Shown here piece by piece: positions 1 through 5,958 of a stretch of DNA of 17,919 bases. Source of the stretch: CAZSVE01 sp964610175 (GTDB lineage Bacteria > Pseudomonadota > Gammaproteobacteria > HK1); the NCBI GenBank assembly GCA_964610175.1, contig CAZSVE010000061.1, forward strand, positions 1-17,919. Reading direction: 5' to 3'. The notes under the pieces are model-generated. The model ran no database searches and was not told the DNA's origin. It was given only the letters and a program-made list of their open reading frames with translations. Position 1 is the stretch's first letter. Every line of letters begins with the position of its first letter. Made by a program: the position numbers and the translations under genes.

Positions 1-46
1 GCTCTTTCAGGAAATGATCGTGTGGGTGGGCGATATCGTTGCTCAA
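1..46 (-). CDS. Possible N-terminus of an Rpn/PD-(D/E)XK nuclease-family protein, cut by the window edge
   Basis: Reading the minus strand from a TTG at 46-44 gives LSNDIAHPHDHFLKE up to the window edge, with a TGA stop a few codons upstream of the TTG. The pattern of a short lead followed by hPHDxFhK is how Rpn-family recombination-promoting nucleases, often annotated as putative transposases, begin. Only 15 codons are visible, no clear Shine-Dalgarno precedes the TTG, and the start codon is not ATG. The call therefore rests on one short motif and could be coincidence. If real, the gene lies downstream of ffh on the same strand and continues beyond the left edge. Confidence 0.35.
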   Translation of the reverse strand, partial: MSNDIAHPHDHFLKE

Positions 47-327
47 TGGATTTACTGCATGGATAACGTATCAAGGATACACACAACTGTCCCGATCCTG
101 TCACACGGGACTCTTTGGCAAGACAAAAAATTCGACTGCAACCAAAGGCTGCACTAATTTGGCTGCCTTCCATGAACCCCCCTTGGGAAATAGTTCGCTA
201 CCCACGGAAAAGGATGAAAAAAACTTCCGGAAACGTTCCCCAGCCATTTACGAAACCGATTTTCGACTATCTCAACCCGGCATAGTCGGAATCAAAAAGC
301 TTCGCATTTGCTTTACCAGTGCTAGTT

Positions 328-442
328 TGCTTATTTCCCGCTCAGCTTCACAATTGGATCAAGTTTTACAAGGCGCCAATTTTGCTTTACTAACACGGAA
401 TCATGGTTTGTCGGTTCGAGGCGAAGCTTCGCTAAATCATGC
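328..442. repeat. Dispersed repeat, copy A (about 115 bp)
   Basis: This stretch aligns without any gap to 14620-14734 at a fixed offset of 14292 bases. Roughly two thirds of positions match by eye, including a perfect 12-base core TGTCGGTTCGAG. It contains the 12-bp perfect palindrome GCGAAGCTTCGC at 421-432. Both copies lie in intergenic DNA. The open frame across 39-455 has no recognisable protein features and is treated as chance. Confidence 0.65.
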
Positions 443-478
443 TTTGTCGTTCTGAGGTGATGCCTCGCTAGAAGATTC
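407..478. repeat. Tandem pair of 36-nt units
   Basis: Two adjacent 36-base units, 407-442 and 443-478, both begin TTTGTCG and share 26 of 36 positions without gaps. Unit 1 carries the palindrome GCGAAGCTTCGC; unit 2 has GAGGTGATGCCTC at the same place. A third copy is at 14699-14734, so unit 1 is also the right end of the larger dispersed repeat. The pair ends two bases before the ffh stop codon, so the ffh transcript would run straight into it and could form these hairpins. There is no T-run typical of an intrinsic terminator. Confidence 0.6.
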
Positions 479-480
479 AC

Positions 481-1857
481 CTAAAACTCCATCCCAGGCG
501 GCATACCGCCTTTTTTCATGCTGCGCTTCAGACCCGCCAAGGCGCCGGGTTTGCGCATGAGTTTTTTCATGCGTTGCATCTGTTTTTGCATCTCGGCGAA
601 CTGCTTCAAGAGGCGGTTGACGTCCTGAACCTTAGTCCCGGAACCGCTGGCGATGCGGCGCTTGCGGGAACCCTTGATGATGGTGGGGACCCGACGCTCC
701 CGTGGCGTCATGGAATCGATGATGGCCTCGATCTGAATGAAGGCCTCGTCGTTGATCTGGTCGGTTGCCCCCTTGGGTAGTTTGCCGCCGATACCCGGTA
801 GCTTGTCCAAGAGGTTATGGATACCGCCCATCTTGCGCATCTGTTGCAACTGATCGCGAAAGTCCTCCAGGTCGAAACGCTCTCCCTTCTCGAATTTGTC
901 GGCCATCTTTTTGGCCTTTTCCTGGTCGACATGCTGCTCGGCCTCTTCGATGAGACTCAATACATCGCCCATGCCGAGGATGCGCGAGGCGACGCGATCG
1001 GGGTGGAAGGGTTGCAGGGCCGCGGTCTTTTCGCCGACGCCGAGGAATTTGATGGGCTTGCCGGTGATTTGCCGGATGGATAGCGCGGCACCCCCACGGG
1101 CATCCCCGTCGGTCTTGGTGAGGATCACGCCGGTGAGGGGCAGCGCCTCGTCGAAGACACGCGCTACCTTGGCAGCATCCTGTCCGGTCATGCTGTCCAC
1201 CACGAACAGAGTCTCGGCGGGATCGATGGCGGCGTGGATGCGCTTGGCCTCGTCCATCATATCCTCGTCGATGTGCATGCGCCCAGCGGTATCGATGATG
1301 ACGGTATCGTTGAAGTGCTTTCGGGCGTGGGCAACGGCGTCCCTGGCGATGGTGACCGGGTCCTGACTGGCATGGCTGGGAAAGAACGGGACATCGATCT
1401 GGGTGGCCAGAACCTCGAGCTGACGAATGGCGGCGGGCCGGTAGACGTCGCAGGTGGCCACCAGCACCGAGCGTTTCTGTCCGGCCAGCCAGCGGGCCAG
1501 CTTGGCCACTGTGGTGGTCTTGCCGGAGCCTTGCAGTCCCGCGACCATGATGACGGCGGGCGGCGATACATTGAGCACAAGTTCGCTGTTCACCTCGCCC
1601 ATGAGGCTGGTGAGTTCGTCGCGAACGACGCGGATGAGCTCCTGTCCCGGCGTGAGGCTCTTGAGGACATCCTGACCCACCGCCTTGACGCGGATGCGTT
1701 CGATGACGTCGCGGACCACGGGGAGCGCCACATCGGCCTCCAGGAGGGCCATTCGAACGTCGCGCAATGATTCCCGAATATTGTCCTCGGTAAGGCGACC
1801 CCGGCCCCGCAATCGGTCGAGGGTCCTACCAAGTCTTTCCGTTAGGTTGTCAAACAT
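481..1857 (-). CDS. ffh: Signal recognition particle protein Ffh (SRP54)
   Basis: This is the GTPase subunit of the bacterial signal recognition particle. It binds 4.5S RNA and nascent signal sequences and delivers ribosomes to FtsY at the membrane. At 458 residues it has the family's usual length. The N domain is followed by the G domain with the P-loop GLQGSGKTTT (residues 107-116), DTAGR (189-193) and TKTDGDARGG (247-256). The methionine-rich M domain spans about 310-435, with the RNA-binding segment GSRKRRIASGSG at 396-407. The ATG at 1857 is chosen because MFDNLTERL is the standard Ffh start; a frame extending to 1974 adds 39 residues without family resemblance. No strong Shine-Dalgarno is visible. 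It is divergent from the ypjD-like gene. Confidence 0.97.
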   Translation of the reverse strand: MFDNLTERLGRTLDRLRGRGRLTEDNIRESLRDVRMALLEADVALPVVRDVIERIRVKAVGQDVLKSLTPGQELIRVVRDELTSLMGEVNSELVLNVSPPAVIMVAGLQGSGKTTTVAKLARWLAGQKRSVLVATCDVYRPAAIRQLEVLATQIDVPFFPSHASQDPVTIARDAVAHARKHFNDTVIIDTAGRMHIDEDMMDEAKRIHAAIDPAETLFVVDSMTGQDAAKVARVFDEALPLTGVILTKTDGDARGGAALSIRQITGKPIKFLGVGEKTAALQPFHPDRVASRILGMGDVLSLIEEAEQHVDQEKAKKMADKFEKGERFDLEDFRDQLQQMRKMGGIHNLLDKLPGIGGKLPKGATDQINDEAFIQIEAIIDSMTPRERRVPTIIKGSRKRRIASGSGTKVQDVNRLLKQFAEMQKQMQRMKKLMRKPGALAGLKRSMKKGGMPPGMEF

Positions 1858-2337
1858 ATTTCGATGATCAATAGTGTTGGGTAATCGCCTGGGGGGAGAT
1901 GCCATGGGCAACAGGCCGCGTCCACCCGAGACTTCCGGGCGTTGTCGAAACGAACGGTGATTGTAGCAATGCATCGGGGACTATCCCAAGCTATTATTTC
2001 GGCTTCCCCGAAAAATGAGGGACATCGATCCCGAAGGGATGCCGATTCTCGATACAAAGCATTACCGAACAGGGGATTTCCCGATCAAGGCAATCCTTGG
2101 CAAAACATTGTTTATTTCCCGCTCGGCATTCCCAAATGAGCCATTGGCTCCAAGGCTTCCAGAGTCCCGGGAAGCGAATGAAATCTATTGTCAGTCCATC
2201 ATCCGAGATAACCTTGAACAAACCATCGGAAATTTTCGATCGTTTCGTTCGAGATTTCACGGATAACGGAGTAAGTGAAAAAGTCGAGAAAAAGCCCTTT
2301 CTTGCCATCCTGTTATGGATCATGAACCCGAGTTTCG
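1858..2337. other. Intergenic region between divergent ffh and ypjD-like genes
   Basis: These 480 bases must hold the promoters of both flanking genes, but no -10/-35 pair is convincing enough to place. Short open frames on both strands look like chance. A 13-base string TTATTTCCCGCTC at 2112-2124 is also found at 331-343 in dispersed repeat copy A and, with one change, in copy B, so a decayed fragment of that repeat may lie here. Confidence 0.5.
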
Positions 2338-3156
2338 ATGATGTTTTTTAGCCTTGCCGGTATTCTTCTTTATCTTGTGGCCACTGTCCTGCTGGGTCTC
2401 GGCTTGATGTCCAGGCAGGCCGTATGGAAGAGCAACGGAATCCGGGCGGGGCTGATTGGTGCCACCGCGCTCGGGGCTGCCTTGCATGGCGCAGCACTAT
2501 ACCAAGTGGTTTTGACGAGCACCGGATTCAACCTGGGATTCTTTACCGTCGCGTCCCTGGTCTCCTGGGGCGTCGTCCTGGTATTGCTCATTGGCGCTAT
2601 TGCGCGACCCGTAGCGGATCTCGGCATATTGATCCTGCCACTCGCCGCCACCACAGTGGCAATGGCCGAGATCTACCCTGGTCGCCACATGCTCGCCGAA
2701 GAGACGGGGCTCGGCGTTACCATCCATATCGTCATCTCCATCCTGGCTGCGAGCGTACTCACCATTTCTGCGTTTCAATCGGCGTTTCTCGCCTTCCAGG
2801 AGCATAGTCTGCGCCGCAAGCGGCTGGGGAATATCCTTGGGATTTTCCCACCGCTGCGGACCCAGGAGTCGATACTTTTTCAATCGATCGGCTTCGGCTT
2901 TTTCTTGCTGAGCCTGAGTCTTGTCAGTGGCATGACCTTTCTGAATGACATGTTCGCGCAGCACCTGGCCCACAAGACCTTGCTGTCCCTATTTGCCTGG
3001 GCGGTGTTTGCCGTCCTGCTTTGGGGACGGTGGCGATTCGGATGGCGTGGCCGCAAGGCGGTTCGCTGGAGCCTTACGGGGTTCCTGGCCCTTATGCTGG
3101 CCTATTTTGGGAGTAAACTGGTATTGGAGGTCATTTTGGGCCGCGCGTGGTATTGA
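2338..3156 (+). CDS. ypjD: YpjD/CcsA-like inner membrane protein (cytochrome c assembly family)
   Basis: A 272-residue, very hydrophobic protein with about eight predicted membrane segments (roughly 4-23, 35-58, 66-88, 93-110, 128-152, 182-202, 213-231 and 243-264). The spacing and the segment HIVISILAASVLTISAFQSA (130-149) fit the YpjD/HemX branch of the CcsA (cytochrome c assembly) family. Histidines at 50, 130 and 212 could be heme-associated, as in CcsA relatives, but that is inference. The role of YpjD itself is poorly defined. Its position divergent from ffh and upstream of corB matches the E. coli arrangement and supports the assignment. Two adjacent ATG codons (2338, 2341) are possible starts, and an in-frame TGA lies just upstream at 2323. 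Confidence 0.85.
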   Translation: MMFFSLAGILLYLVATVLLGLGLMSRQAVWKSNGIRAGLIGATALGAALHGAALYQVVLTSTGFNLGFFTVASLVSWGVVLVLLIGAIARPVADLGILILPLAATTVAMAEIYPGRHMLAEETGLGVTIHIVISILAASVLTISAFQSAFLAFQEHSLRRKRLGNILGIFPPLRTQESILFQSIGFGFFLLSLSLVSGMTFLNDMFAQHLAHKTLLSLFAWAVFAVLLWGRWRFGWRGRKAVRWSLTGFLALMLAYFGSKLVLEVILGRAWY

Positions 3157-3389
3157 TCCATTACTATCCATGGCAATAAAACGTGCACGAGAAGCGGGAA
3201 ATCGATAGATAGTATTGCGGAATCACGGAGAAAAGCACCATCGAAAATTCGACTTGTCCGCAAGGATCCTTGGCTCTCAAATAGCTATCGAAGATGCGCT
3301 TATTATGTTTTATCGGATGGTTCTGCCTTCTCCGCGTAGCGACTTCATCCAACTATTTATTCCGTAACTTTGGTAGAGGCCACTAAAGA

Positions 3390-5198
3390 ATGAGCAATCC
3401 AAGTGAGCAATCCCACGTTACCTCCGAACCAGCAAGTGGGTTAGAAAGTCTTCGCGATTTTGTCGCATCCACGTTTGAGAGTATTACCGATTTTTTTAGC
3501 ACCCCCGGTTTAGACAACATTATTACCATCTTAGGACTGATAGTCGGAGGGACATTCGCCGTAAGAAAGTATCGACAGATCCAAAAGAAAGAAAAAAGCG
3601 ATGCGTCCACTTTGTCTGACACTCAAACTCAATCGACGAAAGAAATACCCCCGCTCAATGTTGATTCCAAAACAAAAATTTCACATACCCAATCCCACGT
3701 CGGGCCTCCAACACATATGCCAGTCCCTGGGCAAAAATCACTACGCATTGCCCTCCTCTACAAACGCCACGCCGAACCCGACGAAACCCTGCTTCGCCTC
3801 CTGGAAGAGCAACTGACTGCCGCTGGGCACAGTGTCTTTATCGATCGCCATCTCACCATTGGGGTGGAGTGGGCCAGACAGATCGACCGGGAAATCCACC
3901 AGGCCGACGCAGTGATCCCCCTGCTCTCGGAAAAATCCGCCCATAGCGAAATGCTCCTATCGGAGCTGGAGATCGCCCGTCAGGCGGCACGGGAACAAAA
4001 CGGCAGACCACGCATTCTTCCATTACGGATCCGAGATGAAGGCCCGCTGCCGAATGGGCTTTCCAGTATAGTGGGACGGCTCCAGTACAGCCTGTGGCAT
4101 GGGCCAAAGGACGATACCAGGGTAGTCCATGAATTACTGGGTAGCCTTGCCAACCCATCCGACCCGAATGAGAGGCCTGTAGAATTGGAGATGATCGGTG
4201 GCGCGGTACCGCTAAATGCCCGATTTTACGTGGTACGTCCGACTGATCGGGCATTTCAGGATGCAGTGGCGCGCCGGGATACGGTGGTATTGATCAAGGG
4301 CGCGCGGCAAATGGGTAAGACGTCTCTCCTCGTGCGAGGGGTCCACCAGGCCCGCGAGTCTGGTGTCCGGGCAGTGCTAACCGATTTTCAGAAACTCACC
4401 GCCCGAGAACTCGATGACCTGACATGCTTTTACATCGCCTTGGGTAACATGCTCGCCGACCAGCTCCGCATCGATGTCTACCCAAAAGATACCTGGGAAG
4501 ACAGGCGTTCTCCAAACGCCAACTTCGAGCATTGGTTGCGCCAGGAAGTGCTGGAAAAAAGCGACAAACCATTACTGTGGGCCATCGACGAGGCGGATCG
4601 CCTGTTCGATCGGGATTTCGGCAGCGAAGTCTTTGGACTGTTCCGCGCCTGGCACAATGATCGCGTCCTCGATCCCGATGGTCCCTGGAGCAGGTTCACC
4701 CTGGCCATTGCCTATGCCACCGAGGCACATTTGTTCATCCAAGACCCCAACCAATCCCCGTTCAATATCGGTACCCACATTACTCTCAGTGATTTCACCC
4801 GGCACCAAACCGCCGATCTCAATCAGCGTCACGGCGCACCCTTACGGGAAGGTGCGGAACTACTGGGGTTTTACCGCCTGCTGGGTGGGCAACCCTACCT
4901 GGTGCGACGCGGTCTCAACGTTCTGGTCGAGCAACGCCCTTCCCTGGACGAATTTACCACTCGGGCCGTCCAGGACGATGGTCCCTTCGGCGGCCATCTG
5001 CGGCGAATGCTGATGATGCTGAGTCGTGATGCCGGGTTATACGATATCGTGCGTGGCCTATTGCAAGAACAACCGTGTCCGGATTTCGCGAGCTTCTACC
5101 GCCTGCGCAGCGCCGGGGTCGCGGCGGGCGAGTCCATGGAAGAAGCGCATCTTCGCTGTGAGCTATATACCCTGTATCTGCAAAAACACTTGCTTTAG
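3390..5198 (+). CDS. Membrane-anchored TIR domain–AAA_35-type NTPase fusion
   Basis: A 602-residue multidomain protein. Residues 42-58 form one predicted membrane helix, followed by a polar linker to about 115. Residues 117-252 resemble a TIR domain: strand LRIALLYKR, then GHSVFIDRHLTIG, then ADAVIPLLSEKSAHSEMLLSE. Glu192 aligns with the catalytic glutamate of NAD-cleaving TIR domains, though the first TIR box is atypical. Residues 267-590 match the AAA-like ATPase family PF14516 (AAA_35), with Walker A GARQMGKTS (304-312), Walker B LLWAIDEAD (395-403) and the family signature SPFNIG (456-461) leading to SDFT. An AGAGG about 10 bases before the ATG at 3390 is a plausible ribosome site. It is first in the accessory block and 11 bases ahead of the MNT gene. 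NADase or signalling activity is inferred, not shown. Confidence 0.8.
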   Translation: MSNPSEQSHVTSEPASGLESLRDFVASTFESITDFFSTPGLDNIITILGLIVGGTFAVRKYRQIQKKEKSDASTLSDTQTQSTKEIPPLNVDSKTKISHTQSHVGPPTHMPVPGQKSLRIALLYKRHAEPDETLLRLLEEQLTAAGHSVFIDRHLTIGVEWARQIDREIHQADAVIPLLSEKSAHSEMLLSELEIARQAAREQNGRPRILPLRIRDEGPLPNGLSSIVGRLQYSLWHGPKDDTRVVHELLGSLANPSDPNERPVELEMIGGAVPLNARFYVVRPTDRAFQDAVARRDTVVLIKGARQMGKTSLLVRGVHQARESGVRAVLTDFQKLTARELDDLTCFYIALGNMLADQLRIDVYPKDTWEDRRSPNANFEHWLRQEVLEKSDKPLLWAIDEADRLFDRDFGSEVFGLFRAWHNDRVLDPDGPWSRFTLAIAYATEAHLFIQDPNQSPFNIGTHITLSDFTRHQTADLNQRHGAPLREGAELLGFYRLLGGQPYLVRRGLNVLVEQRPSLDEFTTRAVQDDGPFGGHLRRMLMMLSRDAGLYDIVRGLLQEQPCPDFASFYRLRSAGVAAGESMEEAHLRCELYTLYLQKHLL

Positions 5199-5209
5199 AG
5201 ACGTGCTAC

Positions 5210-5605
5210 ATGTCGCCATCACAAAATGAAGCCTCTCATCCCAGCCCACAAACGGGCGTCCAGGAAGAGATCATTCGCCGTTTGGTGGAAGGCCTCGCGC
5301 CGGAACGAATCATTCTGTTCGGCTCGCGCGCCTGGGGCGAACCCGCCCCGGACAGCGATATGGATCTCCTGGTGATTGTCGGTCACAGCGATCTCACGGC
5401 CCACCAGCGCGGTGTTCGGGCCCTGCATTGTCTGCGCGGATTGCGCATGGCCGTGGATATCCTCGTCAAGACTCGCGACGAGTTCGAGTTCTTTCGTCAG
5501 GTTCCGGCCTCCCTGGAGCACAAGATCGCCACGCAAGGCAGGATTCTTTATGAACGCGGCCAAGCGACAGCTCATCCAAAGCTGGATCGACAAGGCAAGC
5601 CATGA
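5210..5605 (+). CDS. Minimal nucleotidyltransferase (MNT) domain protein, antitoxin-type
   Basis: A 131-residue protein of the polymerase-beta-like minimal nucleotidyltransferase family. The signature GSx10DxD is complete: Gly38-Ser39, then Asp50 and Asp52, with a third acidic residue Asp83 in AVDILV. In MNT-HEPN modules this protein is the antitoxin, and in characterised MntA-HepT pairs it AMPylates the HEPN toxin; by analogy that is its likely role. The HEPN reading frame starts inside it, 56 bases before its end. The last 18 or so residues (after ILYERG) are therefore encoded by the overlap and look like an extension beyond the usual family end. It starts 11 bases after the TIR-NTPase stop, which suggests translational coupling. 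Confidence 0.88.
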   Translation: MSPSQNEASHPSPQTGVQEEIIRRLVEGLAPERIILFGSRAWGEPAPDSDMDLLVIVGHSDLTAHQRGVRALHCLRGLRMAVDILVKTRDEFEFFRQVPASLEHKIATQGRILYERGQATAHPKLDRQGKP

Positions 5606-5932
5606 TCTCGGCGCGGCGCGCATTCTCGCGGCAAGCGCGGAACCCGTATTGGATGTCGCCATCTACCACTGTCAACAAGCGGCGGAAAAAGCCGTCAAGG
5701 CCTTCCTGGTATTTTGCGACGAAGACGTCATCGAGACCCACAATATTCCGCTGTTGATCGAAATCGCCACCGAACATGTTCCACCTGCCTGAAGGCAGCA
5801 GAACTCCTTACCCCATATTCGACACTATACCGCTACCCTGGTGTAACCAATGAACCGGACTATCGGGAGATCGAACAAGCCATCCGAGCAGCAGAAAGGA
5901 TTTATCACTTCGTACTCGGCCATCTTCCCTAA
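5550..5932 (+). pseudogene. HEPN domain protein, frameshifted (MNT partner, toxin-type)
   Basis: The frame from ATG 5550 gives an 80-residue N-terminal half of a PF05168-type HEPN protein, with the hallmark AIYHCQQAAEKAVKAFL at 37-53 and THN at 63-65, then stops at TGA 5790-5792. The missing half continues immediately in another frame from about 5786 to the TAA at 5930-5932, including LKAAELLTPYSTLYRYPG. The two halves together make about 127 residues, a normal length. The change of frame fits loss of one base (or gain of two) near 5781-5790. No slippery heptamer is seen there, so mutation or a sequencing error is more likely than programmed frameshifting. A RAAERIYH string (RX6H) in the C-terminal half could supply the RNase-type motif, but its position was not checked against a family alignment. 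Confidence 0.8.
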
Positions 5933-5958
5933 ATATATTCCTCAATCGATACAAACCA

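Larger units (their letters stand above)
47..480. other. Non-coding stretch downstream of ffh
   Basis: No convincing gene is seen in these 434 bases. The only long open frame (39-455, plus) shows no domain, no good ribosome binding site and low-complexity composition. The right two thirds is taken up by the dispersed repeat and the tandem 36-nt units described separately. Nothing recognisable was seen in 47-327. Confidence 0.6.

Noticed and set aside
39..455. 138-codon plus-strand open frame
   Set aside because: No recognisable domain, no ribosome site, and it overlaps dispersed repeat copy A, whose other copy carries no equivalent frame.
1858..1974. 39-codon N-terminal extension of Ffh
   Set aside because: Ffh proteins begin at MFDNLTERL; the extension has no family resemblance.
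3270..3306. Possible promoter before the TIR–NTPase gene (TTGGCT ... TATTAT)
   Set aside because: The spacing between the two boxes is about 25 bases, too long for a sigma-70 promoter.
5775..5800. Programmed frameshifting in the HEPN gene
   Set aside because: No slippery heptamer or homopolymer is visible at the junction, so mutation or sequence error is the simpler reading.
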